A DNA stretch of 64,000 nucleotides from assembly GCA_037976565.1 (NCBI GenBank), contig CP137666.1:9540714-9604713 (forward strand), in the 5' to 3' direction. The notes beneath the pieces were generated by a model that saw only the letters and a list, made by a program, of their open reading frames with translations, had not been told where the DNA came from and did not search any database. Shown one piece after another: positions 1-12,000 of the stretch. The position numbers were made by a program, and so were the translations under genes. The DNA comes from Mesocentrotus franciscanus. Lineage: Eukaryota; Echinodermata; Echinoidea; Camarodonta; Strongylocentrotidae. Each line of letters starts with the position of its first letter. Within the stretch, counting starts at the first letter, position 1.

Positions 1-300
1 TAATTATGAATATTCTAATAGGTAATTAGTTTCATCATCAGAGTTGAAAGTACATTTGTCCCACATTGTGGGGTTGGACATTTCATTTCCTTTATGGCTA
101 TTTTCCAAGCTTTCCTGTCTGTGGGATCCATATGACTGATACCCGATGTTTTGGCATCTTCTTCTAGGGTTTCCCTCCAAGTTTTCCTGGGTCTCCCGCG
201 GGGTCTTCTTTCGGTGACCGGAAAGTTTAGAGCCCTCTGGAGCCAGTGTATTGCCTCTCTTATTGCCACATGTCCATGTTTCAACAGCGTTTTCCTGAAG
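1..300 (-). mobile_element. 3' tail of a LINE-type retrotransposon (RT C-terminal fragment)
   Basis: The - strand reads an 89-residue open frame with a basic, Trp-containing segment of the form RGRPRKTW..EDAK....DRKAWK. This pattern is typical of the short region that follows the reverse transcriptase domain in many invertebrate LINEs. No RT catalytic motif lies inside the window, so this is a fragment or runs off the left edge. It sits upstream of, and antisense to, the exon at 550-701. The LINE clade cannot be assigned from this piece alone. Confidence 0.6.
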
Positions 301-549
301 ATTGCAACAAGTGATACTGCTGCTTGTTCCCTCTATACAAAGTTATTTTTCAATTGACACTTTACATAATCTTATTACTGTTGCTATTTTAATATCTTGA
401 TAATGTTATATCTTTATCTTTCAGTTGACACTACATAGTTTTGACTCTGCAGTTGACACTGCAGTTATTTTGATGTCTCAGAAATGTTAGGCTATGCCTT
501 CATTTACAATGATATCATTTTTCTTTTATTCTGTGCTTTCAAATTGCAG

Positions 550-701
550 ATAAGAAAGAGAACAGAGGACGAGTCTGCAGCTGTAGTGAAAGCAGCGGAG
601 ATAGCCGTCAAAGTCATTACATGGAAACCATGAAGAAGAAGAAAAAGGACGAACCACCCCCTGGAAGAACAGCTAATTCATACTCTTGTTTTAATATTTA
701 A
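550..701 (+). CDS. Terminal coding exon of an unidentified upstream gene (partial)
   Basis: A T-rich tract followed by TTGCAG ends at 549 and opens an exon-like block with no GT donor before its stop codon. If two bases complete a codon from an upstream exon, the frame runs 49 codons to TAA at 699-701. It ends in a lysine run (KKKKKDEPPPG) and a short tail finishing CFNI, which looks like a basic cytoplasmic C-terminus. The -4 Cys resembles a prenylation box, but Asn in the third position makes that unlikely. A second frame (first codon ATA at 550) is open for 27 codons to a TGA at 631-633 and has a charged helical look, so the frame is not certain. I do not recognise the family; the rest of the gene lies left of the window. 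Confidence 0.45.
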
Positions 702-1800
702 TCACAGATAAATTCAATGTTTTCATTGAGATATTAAGGGGCAAATGCACAAATAACTCTTTTTATGTATTTAATCAGATTTAAATATATCTGTCCATTC
801 TTTGCCACTAAGTTTTGTGATCGTAAATGAACTTTTATGAGTAAAATTTACTTACAACACCTTGTTTCTTTGATAAATTTGGCATCAAATGTATGGGTAT
901 TAACTTCACAATGAAGACACGTAATTCAGTTTTAGAAAGACAATGTTGGAAACTTTTAGTCCAAATATATTTTTATTCAACGCTTGCTGCCCTTGGCATG
1001 GAAGTGGTTAAATCATTTCATTTGATGAATCTAAAATCACCATGGCATATTATTGCAATATGAAACATATTGAAATAAGTGAATTCAAGGGATGGCCAGT
1101 GTGAAGTTAAGACGGCAAAGATTTTTATATTTTGTCAAAATGGTTGCATCAACTGTGTCTTGTAATATCATTATATTTAAGTGTAATGTAAATACTTTGT
1201 ATAATATATATGTATATTTTGTACATATACAGACTTATAATTCACGAAACATTGTCATTTAGTCCTCCAGATAACATTTATTGTATAATTGTTCTAAAAT
1301 ACAAGCATTTTTACAATTAGGACACTGGACCCATCCTTTTTAATATAAAATATTCATAGGTATTTCAAGATGTTTTGAAATTCAAAATATCTATTCCTCA
1401 TCCTCAATGACAATTACTGAGTAGCAATACATTTGAAGTCCTAAGAAAAAGAAGAAAAAAAAATTCTTTTTCAATTACTACTTTTAAATGAAATATAGAC
1501 AGGTCAATTATGCAATTCGGCCTTATTTATGAATTTTATTTCATAAATCTTTTTTTTCCTTCAAAAATGAGATAGTTCACTCTATTTTTCCATATTAGAT
1601 GTTCAAGCTATTGCTTTTGATAACAAATTGTTATTATGATTGTATTATTTTGAGTAAAATATTACCTTCTCTATCAGTCCATAATTGTTCATGAAGCATT
1701 GTGTCTGTGTTTTAATGCCGTTATCAAACGATTATTTACCCTTAAAACAAATTAAATGACCCAATGAAAACTATTAAACGAATGAGAAAATAAAGAATTG
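702..1800 (+). other. Putative 3' UTR of the upstream gene
   Basis: AT-rich, repeat-poor sequence follows the stop at 699-701, with no convincing coding frame. A canonical AATAAA lies at 1789-1794 and would give a 3' UTR of about 1.1 kb. Other A/T-rich variants occur earlier, so the cleavage point is a guess. Confidence 0.35.
1789..1794 (+). terminator. AATAAA polyadenylation signal candidate
   Basis: Exact AATAAA hexamer just before a purine-rich microsatellite, in the correct orientation for the terminal exon at 550-701. Confidence 0.35.
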
Positions 1801-1894
1801 AAAGAAATAACCTAATGAGGGCCATGATTAGGAAAGATCTAACTCTGTGGTTGCAACAATATGTTGGCAAGTCTGGCAACCTTCTGGTAGGTGG

Positions 1895-1980
1895 AGATTG
1901 AGGAGTAGGGATAGATGGGGAAAGCAGGGCAAGAAGAGAGGGGGGAGAAGGGAGATGGACTTGTGAAAATAAATAGAGAG

Positions 1981-2027
<47 letters not shown>

Positions 2028-2160
2028 AAGAAAATTAAGAAAGAGTGTGTATGTGAGAGGGAGAGAGAGAGAAAGAAAGTGAGAGAGAGGAATGGGAGGG
2101 GGGCTAAGGGACAATAAGAGAAGGAGGAAAGAAGGAGAGAGGGTTAGCCACAGAAAGAAA
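1895..2160. repeat. (AT)n and (GA)n microsatellite and purine-rich tract
   Basis: A short (AT)n run near 1981-1992 is followed by (AG)n and GAAA/GAGA repeats. Three overlapping - strand open frames here are low-complexity Ser/Leu strings produced by the CT-rich complement and are not genes. Confidence 0.9.
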
Positions 2161-3005
2161 AGGGATGGGAATTAAGTGAAAGAGGGGGAATATGGGACAC
2201 ACAGTGTGTACGTGCTGAGTGTAAGCATGTGAGAAGATATTTGCCATATTTTTTGTTATATTTAAAAGGGGAGGAGGGGCACAATTTGTACCGCATTGGA
2301 TAGTGGATGGAGAGGGAACACACATTATATTGCTTAGAACTTGTGGTTGTACTTATACTAGTATAGTTATTGCAGGGGGAGGCTGGCATCTGTCCCTATA
2401 TGACCCCCTTGAATTGATTGCTTGAGTATTTTGTCCCTAGCAGCCAGAATGGCACAGTCACTTATTATCCTACAAAATCCTACAAAATGATACAAAATAA
2501 TACTATATATCATCGGTGGAAAGGCAAAGGGTGTTAAATAATTCCTTTGCTTTGACAGGTTGATAAATATTTAGATGAGAATGGGCATAATTTTACATTC
2601 ATATAGGGTTTTAAGGTACATGTATGTACCGACAGATGGCGACATCACACTTTTATAGGCGAGATGCATGTTGAAAAAGTAAAAGAAAGCAGTCACTGCA
2701 GTCGATAGTAGGCCTGTAGTGGAAGCGAGTATGTGCAGGAATAGAACTATAATTTACAGAAAATGTGTTTTCCCAAGAATGAAAAGTATATTGAGCTGTT
2801 GCAGAATGTATTCTCCTTTTGAAGAATAAATTTTCTAATTACGGGAACGCAGTAAAAACCATTTAATTTTAGTGCTTGTTTGGAAAGAGTTCTTCTCTGT
2901 CTCTGCTGGAATACTGGGGAAAACCAGCCGGCAGGTGTGTGTGGGTGGTGCATGCAAAAACTGACTGTGTCGGTGACGTTGTTTTCCAAATAGGGATCTC
3001 TCATA
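2161..3005 (+). promoter_or_regulatory. Intergenic/5' region ahead of PIP5K1
   Basis: This stretch lies between the putative end of the upstream gene and the first PIP5K1 ATG, and should hold the promoter and 5' UTR. I see no clear TATA box or initiator and no coding frame. An in-frame TAG at 2991-2993 closes the frame immediately before the ATG at 3006, which supports that start. Upstream non-coding exons cannot be excluded. Confidence 0.35.
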
Positions 3006-3069
3006 ATGGCGGATACGGCCGCCGAAAAGGCGAAACGTGAGCGAGAAAGGCACGGTTCTGAAACAAGTG
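3006..3069 (+). CDS. PIP5K1: PIP5K1 coding exon 1 (start codon)
   Basis: The ATG at 3006 has A at -3 and G at +4 and is the first in-frame ATG after a TAG at 2991. It encodes [21 protein letters not shown], a charged, probably disordered N-terminus, and ends in phase 1 at a consensus GTAAGT donor. Confidence 0.85.
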
Positions 3070-6000
3070 GTAAGTACAGAATATTCTTTAAATTGTTTAT
3101 GCCAAGACTAATGTATTTTGAGTCCTACTATAATGCGATTTAAGTTTTTATTTGAAAGGAAAATTGGCTGTGGGATGTGAGCGAGTCTGTGATTGTGTGT
3201 TACTGTCGGTGTCGATGAGATTGTGTGCATTGGAATATTAAAAGACACAGACTAATAAATAGTAAAAACTGCAACTCAATGCAACTGCAAGCCCAATCAA
3301 TTTCAGCGGATCAAAATATAATTATGTTGAGATTTTTTTTTAAAGTGTAAGAAGGTGAGATTACATTGTTATTATGGTATTAACTATTATTATCGGGAAA
3401 TAGGATTAGGAAACTACCATTCGCTCTGCACAGTACTCGGTAGCGTGAGTAGGGCTTCATTGCGTTAATTCTCCTTTTCAAGTTTTTAAAGTTTTTCCCA
3501 CCACGTTTAGACTAATCACACATGTGGGCTTACTTTGAGTTCGAATCGTCCCTATTTTTATTTAAACGTGCCCCTTTATTCCATAAATGTTGGGGGTATT
3601 GTTTGTGAAATGTTACCCCTCTCAGCTCATCTACACTACATGTACAAATGGTCTGGTACAATTTACCCGACACTTTGTGAAAGCCCTACTGCAAATGTAC
3701 AAAAGTCCGCTTCCTTAACGTGCATCTTCACATAATCTTACACTTGCATTTCACGAAAGATCATGTAACGCGTCCACCCAACTGGACGCGATGACCAGAT
3801 GATTATAAATAAGCCAACAAGTGTTTGCATGCAGAAGGAGTGGTTTCCAAAACCATGAAATATTTGACATTACATAGACACTAAGGGCTATGGCTATGCT
3901 AACAAAATGAAATTAGCTGTTGCTAACTTATTTTGGATATGGGGTCATCATTAACATCAATTTACAAATGACTCTGTAAAAATCTGGGCAGCGTTTCACA
4001 AAACCATCAGACATAAGAACAAGTTCACAGACATCCCATTGGCATTGGAAAGTGTGTTACAAATTTAGCACGCATTTGAATGGGATGTTGCACTTGAAGA
4101 ACTAATGATGACAGTTTGGTGAAACAATGCCTTGACTTTCTGTAGATCTACCCTTGCGTTATCCATACAGACATTCTGGGTAGTTCTGGGTTCTCCTGCC
4201 TTCTTTAATTCAATCCGGTTACTTCAAAGTCTAATTGAATTCATGGAAATATAAAATAGTTGTGTCGAGTCTGGAGACTCTTGACTCTGGGAATTCTTTT
4301 CACGAAACATCATACATGTAGATGTTATGACAAAAGAAATTGAAACGTGTGTTAATGGTCTTCATGTACATGCGCTTCCATGAGATCTCGTCAAACTGCT
4401 TCATGAAATGATGCTGTGGTGTCCAAAGTTTACACAGGATCCACATTAATTCATTGATCTGAATTTGTTCCTCCATTCTGTGAGACAAATTGTTATAACA
4501 CTCCTTGATGTACAACAAACTTACAATGTACATGTATATGTGACTGTATTATAATCGGGTCATATGCAGTACATACTGTAGATGTCATTAGAAATTAATT
4601 GTTCGATCAATCTACTTCTAAAACAGTTGCAATCTCAAAACTTAATGCTTCCTTACTTGGTTTTACTTGGATGTAGAGACTTAGAACTTATAGCTTGTTT
4701 GCCCCTGGTCACATTGGGTAGTCTCTGGATGCTGGATTAGAAAAAACAATAATGATACCGGTAGTTGTTTAAATGACATGAGAGGTATAACAGTTATATG
4801 AAATGCAGCTACCGGTATGCAAGATAGACAAAGTATCACCTTTTACAAATCTGTTGTAGTCTACATTAGATCTCGAACTACAAAACCAAAGATAGCACAA
4901 GAACCATACATTGTATTACCCCAAAATTATGTGTCCAAACAGGTTGTGTATCCGGACAGTTGATTTAAAATAGTAATTTAAAGAAGTTTACAGGCAATAT
5001 TTCATAAATCTTTTAACACTCAAAGGTAGGCCTACTACATGAATGTCCCATTTGCAGCCAACATCAAATTCTGGAGAACTTTGCAGGAAATAAGAATATG
5101 TCACGTATGTCCTACAGGTGTATGTGTGAAATTTAAACGTTAGCAGTATCCTAGTATTCAAATTATGCAAGGAAACCCGTTTACTTTATAGACTTCACTG
5201 TCAGATACTATTGAGTGACTGATTGACTTCTTTTTTTCTTTGGTAATAACCTGTACATAAAATGAGCTGTAAAGGGTACATGAGCATTTGTGTACAGCTG
5301 TACATCAATAACCCACTACTTGTAATGGCCAAAATTAAACTGATTGAATCTTTGTGCAGCACAAAACGTAAGACCATTCGGTACAAGGGTCTGAAAATCA
5401 GACTATTTACTAAATGGATTGCAATCACTAAAGTCGATTAGACAACTAATGGTTGTTATTTTCCCACAAAAAGACATTTTCAAACCCTTTTGTTTTGAGG
5501 GAAGTTCTAAATTACTATTATCTTTCTAATGCCAGTGAAATTTAATCTTTAATTTTTTTGGCCTGCAAATGGGACATACAGTAGTACTTTTATAGACAAA
5601 ACTATGAAGGATGAATATTTATGATGGTTAGTTTTATTTGGTGCATACTTGTACATTTTGTTAAATCCGAAGGCAAGAGTGATGGCTTTATTATTTGTGA
5701 AGCATTCGGACACACAACTCCCTACTTATCATACATGGAAATGATGTTCATTTACCTGTATGTTGATAGGCTGAAGAAAAAAAGCAACTTACATTTTTAC
5801 TCTCACTTCCATTTGTACCCCTCATCCAATCGTAAGTCATTTTGGACTAACAGAAGGTGAATACACATACTTGCATGTACTTGTTGTATGTGGTAGTACT
5901 ACTGTAGTAGGGCATAGAGGGTAGCAAATTATAATTGATAATGTCACATTCGTTTTGCTGCACTTGGGTTAGGATTTACATACCCACATATATTGGATGA

Positions 6001-9000
6001 GTGCCCTTATATCCTCTTCATATCATGTACACACTGTACATGTAGCAGATTACAACCGTCAGCTACATGTGTACGGTATCTAAATGTAATGTACATGTGT
6101 ACGGTATCTAAATGTAATGTACATGTATGTATGTACATGTATTCCAATAGCTCCTGCATCAAAACAAAGGCATTATGTACAGTGTACATGAACTTAATAA
6201 TAGCTCTTTTGAACCATTAATGAGCATTGAATCTACATGTAGGAGAAGTGCCATCGTTCTTCTATATTTTACCCGTTTGTTGACAGAAGTTTTTGTTTTT
6301 TGTCCCGTAAGCTCACAGAAATCTTTCAAAAGTTATGTTAAATGTAAATGTTACATGACACATCACACCCCATATATCGTAATTGATTATTCAGGATGTT
6401 CCTTGTATTATGCAGACAATACATGGATGATGGAGGTCCAGTCATTCTCATGGGCATAATTTCTGCTGTACACTGCAAGCTCTGTCAGTACTTTTAAGGA
6501 AAGATACCGGTACACATATAATTTTGTGAATATTATTTTTGCAGAAGCATTAACTTGGCCCAAAAAATAAATTAAAGAGTTCGTCTAAGTCGACTTTGGC
6601 AAGATATATATCGCCATGTCTTCAGAGAAAATGGATGACAAAGATACACTGTACATGTACAAATGGTATATCTGTAGCAGATATTTCGACTTGGGCTTGA
6701 AACATTGTTACAAGTAACTTCATACATTGTACCTAATTCACTGTACTTGTATAGGAAATTCATACCTAATTCACTGTACTCATATAGGAAATGACAAGTT
6801 ACTGAATCCATAAATTAATGACTCTGTACATTGTGTACATTATTTCTTGTGAAGCTGTGAGCATGTACAGGTAATGTAGTGATACAACTTACAGAAAGAA
6901 CCATTTAGGACATACTAATGTACATGTACATAGTAAAACAAAATTCTTTTGGGGATGATTATTTTGTACAGGACAAATCTCATGGAGCCGCCCAAATATT
7001 TACTCGCATCTGACAATAACAAGAACAAAATCTTCTGATGTTGACTCTGTTACATAATACATAGTACTACAAACAAGTACCGATAGACGTAATGCCATGT
7101 AGGTCAGTGCCTTTCTGCCCCCCCCCCCTCCCCTCCCTCCCTCCCCACAGATGAAAATATTCACCAAAAATAAAGTCTTGTGTCTCACTTTTGACTACCA
7201 TATAGGGAATGTTAAGTGCAAAAAAAGTTAGAAATAGTATTTCTAAAGGTGTTTTTTTATCTCAGTCATATTATGTCAAAATATATAAATTAAATACCAT
7301 TATTTTTGAACCAATGAGACAGAATTACTGTTTATTTTGGTTAATGATTATTGTACCAGCAAGCTTGAAAATAAGCGTAATACATGTACTTGTATTTGTA
7401 TACATGTACATGTAAGTGAATGAGTGATCAACATGTCTTTGACCGAATGAATTCACCTTTAGAGTACCGGTAGCTTGTAATGATAAAATGAATCAGATTT
7501 TCTTTTTAAAACTCTGAATCATTTTTCTGTTACGTCAGTGAATACTGAACTTATTCATGTTGCCAATTAGCATTTATTGCTTAAATTCCTGCGGAATTCT
7601 AGGCAGTAATTACAGTAGCAATGCAACAAAATGAACACAAATTGCACAAGAATTTGTATTCCTTATATGGTACTCAAGCATATCCCTATCAAAAGCTTAA
7701 AATGCAAAAAGGAAAAAAAAAAGTGTTGGAAATTACAAGCTTACATGCATCTTTGAAAAGATTGGATATAGTGATGAAAAGAAACACATTAAAAGGTAGT
7801 AAATGTAGGTTTCATCGTTATTGTTCCTGTAAAATGTATTCTTGGCAAATACATGTACATGTATGTAAGGCCCTGTTACACATGCGTCGGCTTTAAAGCC
7901 GGCCCCGGAGGCGGCCTCACCCCTGCAATTTGAAGCCGCCTCAAAATCATCAAACCCCTGTTACACATATCTCGGGCCCGCAATTTTGTGTCTACACATA
8001 GGCCGGCCTCACGTCGCCTTTTCACGAGCTGACGTTGGGGCGCACTCTAGATAGACAGAAAGAGAAAGTGATAGAATGATAAAAACTAAGAATAACATAA
8101 GAGAAGGTGATAGAAAGAAGAAACATAGGATAGCGTAAGGAAAGATAAGGAAAGATAAGAAGAGGAAATAATAGAATACTAAAAACAAAGAATAACATAA
8201 GAGAAGGTGATAGAAGGAAGAAACAAAGAATAACATAAGGAAAGACATACCGGTAATAGAAAGTGATAGAATGATAAAAACAAAGAATAACATAAGAGAA
8301 GGTGATAGAAGGAAGAAACAAAGAATAACATAAGGAAAGACATAATAGAAAGTGATAGAATGATAAAAACAAAGAATAACATAAGAGAAGGTGATAGAAG
8401 GAAGAAACAAAGAATAACATAAGGAGAGACAGAAAGAGAAAATGATAGAATGAAAAAAACAAAGAATAAAATAAGAGAAGGTGATAGAAGGAAGAGACAA
8501 AGAATAACATAAGGAAAGACAGAAAGAGAAAGTGATAGAATGATAAAAACAGAGAATAACATAGAGTAGGTGGCAATGCGCGCCCGATGTATTATGTTGA
8601 TATATTATGATGACAGGTCACGTCACTTCCTCTTATAAGCCGGCGCCCGGGCGCCGAGTCCACTTTGGTGTTACACCTACTGATTGCGGGACTGAGTCCG
8701 GACTCGGGTCGGCTTCAAACCACATCCAGAGGTGGACTGGATGGAGGCGGCCTCAGTCCGCTTTCAGAGGTATGTGTAACAGGGGTCTAAGCTGTTATGG
8801 TGTTACCACATATTTACTATGGCCCATCACTTGTTCAATGTCATCAAAATTACATGTATGTAGTAAAACACATGTGCAGGTTTAGCCCTGTGGCTCTTTA
8901 AAAAAAGAAAAAATTCTGACCCCGCCCAAACTCAAAACAATATTACTCGATGAAAACCCGTAAACAGCACTCGCAAAATATTTAGGAAATATTTAATCTT

Positions 9001-12000
9001 CACCATATTTACTTGTACAAAGACCTGATGAAACAGAGCGGAACCTCTACACATGAATAAAGCTGGAAGGGATGCATGATAAATCCCTTCCATTTTCTCT
9101 TAGAACACCACACAAGTGCCTGAAATGATGCTTCAAGTGCTAGTCTGTGCCACCCATTCAGACAGTGTTGAAGTATGCTGGGTAAAGACGACATTCATCT
9201 TGTATGCACAATGCACACTATTCATATCATTACAGAGCATGGTGCTCCTCCAAGATAGGCAAATCTGACATTCCCAAGGCAACAATAATCTTGAGGCATG
9301 TTACCATGGTGATGTGTTGTCGAGCTTGCTGGAGAAATGGGAACCAATGCCAATGGACTGTTTCTCTTGACTTTTGAGATCATGATTTAGGATGTTATGT
9401 TAAATAATTTGTCAATTAGGGAATGGTACTGCCGCAAGATCAATCACATTTTAGAAATCTACTTACTGTAGTTTGATTATGAAGTGAAGTGAATGTATGT
9501 AGATGTTAATGCCCTTCTGGCTCCAAACAGGCACATTCTGAAAAATGAGTACTGTACAATCAGAAACTTTCACATACAAGAGAATTTTGTGAATTGGAGT
9601 GATTCATGAAAGTTTCACACTGCAAGTCATTGTGTCACAACATTAATTACTTTGTGTGTGTGTGTGTGTCATGGCTCTCATTAACATTCCAATTTGCAAA
9701 TGTTTTGTTTTAATAATCTTTGCCCATTCCATTTATGAATTGGCGAATTTACATACACTTTAATTTACATGAACATGAAAATGGTATGATGACAATGAGT
9801 CTCATCTTTCTTTTTTCTTTTCTCTTTGTTATTTGCAGCAAAAAACTCATCAATTAGACTGTCTTCAAAACCGAAAAGCCTAGATGTAAGTATCATTGTA
9901 CAGGATTTGTTTTGTGTATTATTTTGATAAGGGTTATGTTTTTGTGAATACTGCTAATTATAGAGACATGAAATTAACAATATGTACTGTATGCAAAAAT
10001 GAGCTGGCAATGCATGTGCACTGCGAACAGGTTTTGTAAGTAGTTTACAGTATGTGTTTATTTTAGCGAAAACAACTACTCAAGAATAGTCTGTCATCCA
10101 CAAAAATGACAAAATATTGGCTTAAATAGTGTTAGGCCCACATATGGGCACACGATATACAAATACATGTACATTACCTAATCAAGATGATGTATAAAAT
10201 AAAATATAGACTTGTAAAAAATGACAAATTGGTCAGCTGGTTGGACAATGTTTATAATGTAAAATCATTCTGCATGTTGGGTGACCATAACAGACCAGAG
10301 GCCTATATGAACATGCAAATACTTTTATTTGATCCAATTGAAACATTTTATGGTGTATGAATTGATGTGATTTTTGTCTGACCCATTGACCTTGTGAGTC
10401 TATTGTACAAGACTGTATGCCTACCTCATCCCCAGTATTGTCAGTGTGCTACTGCCGGTGACCTTGTGAGTCTGTTGAACAAGACTGTAGGCCTACCTGT
10501 ACAGTATGTACCTCATCCCCAGTATTGTCATTGTGCTACTGCTGGTCTGTTTTTAAGATAAAGCTGAGTACTGGTCATGCAATTACATTGTAAAATGAAA
10601 TGTCTGAAAGCAATTGATAGAATTTTGATTAAGTTATAACATTCAGGGTCTACATGTACTGACTAGTGAGTGGTTTTGGAATCATCAAAATTAAAAGAAA
10701 TTGACTCAGACTTCCTGAAAGTGATATGCACTGCACACAAATAATGTGACCAAACTTATCAACTTTTTCTTTTCATATTTTTAAATACACCCTGTAGGAG
10801 TGCATTTGAATACATGTAGGTATCATTGTCAGGGGACATTTCATCTATGATATTCTTACAAAGTAAGAAGCCTTAATTCATGGAAATATAAATTATACCA
10901 TTGTTTTTACATGTATTGTACTGTGAATAAAATCAATACTGAAAACATGAATTTGGTAGTAGGATACAGTGTACACTCGAGTCATTACACTAGACCTTCA
11001 AATTGAGTATTCTGGTACATGTAAATTGTTCACCTCGCTATTCAAACAGCCCTTTTGTACCTGTGAGTGGGCGGTTATAGGAATGCCCACCGTTAAACAT
11101 TCCATGCAAAATAGTTTGAAATCAAATATGATATGGTTACACACTTAGTCATAATGGTTCAATTATTAACGCTCATTTAAAGGGGGTGTTTAATTTATAA
11201 GCATACACATTCAGGATATTTGTGCCAATAGCCCAATGTACCCTACAAACTTTCTGTATGTTGGTAAGAATGCTTTGGATTACTTCACAACATTGCCCAT
11301 AGATGTCATCTTAATGGACCTTGTTGGTACTTGTACTTCAAGAATAATGTCTGCCATACATGTATATGTACATCGTACACTGTGTTTTTCCATTATGTAG
11401 CCGTAATATACAGAATACAAATTTCAATTCCTTTGTATATACTGTACAGTATGTGTTTCTTCTGATGATTCAGATTCTGATAATTTTTTCTGTTCCATCC
11501 AAAATTTGAAAGCATTGTGTTCATGCATTTCATGAACTTGGAATGCTTGTAGTTGGACAAACCCTCACTGGTATTTTTGTTCATTTAGGTCAGCTGGCTA
11601 CAAAATTGTATATGCCTACGTGTACACTGTATGTTAAAAAGAAAATGTAAATCTCTCCCCTACATGTACATGTACATTATGTGAAGTGGGATTTTTCAGA
11701 GGGTCCATATTTTATCAATTGCTTGCAGGAAGAAATGTTCGTTTAATAATGAAAGGCAGAGTCCCATCTTTGGGTATTATTGATACACTAGTATATTATC
11801 GGACATAAATTTGTCCCAGGTTGCTTGTTAAAGGGCAAGTCCACTCCAAAAATAACTTACTTTCAATAGAAGCAGAATAATCAGACAAAGCAATAAAAAA
11901 AAAGTTTGAGCAAAATCGGATAACTAATAAGAAAGTTATGAATTTTTAATGACATGAAAAACTTTGAAAATCACTAGACAAATTGGCAACTCACTCATGA

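Larger units (their letters stand above)
3070..9838 (+). other. PIP5K1 intron 1
   Basis: A 6.8-kb intron with no coding exon that I can support. It holds a 146-bp inverted-repeat element (3986-4131), one copy of the 535-bp repeat (5043-5577), two short tandem duplications near 6064-6119 and 6730-6795, a poly-C tract near 7118, the large foldback element at 7870-8786, a half copy of the hairpin family at 9505-9530 and a (TG)n run near 9655. TACATGTA-type words are very frequent between 6000 and 8000. Confidence 0.75.

Noticed and set aside
5201..5428. - strand frame shared by the two copies of the 535-bp repeat (also 15118-15300)
   Set aside because: The similarity follows from nucleotide homology of the elements. 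The frames differ in length and lack any transposase motif.
8009..8576. Three overlapping - strand frames of 127-184 codons
   Set aside because: They are the pyrimidine complement of an 89-bp purine satellite. Open in all three frames because the repeat lacks T/C on one strand; composition is Ser/Phe/Leu only.
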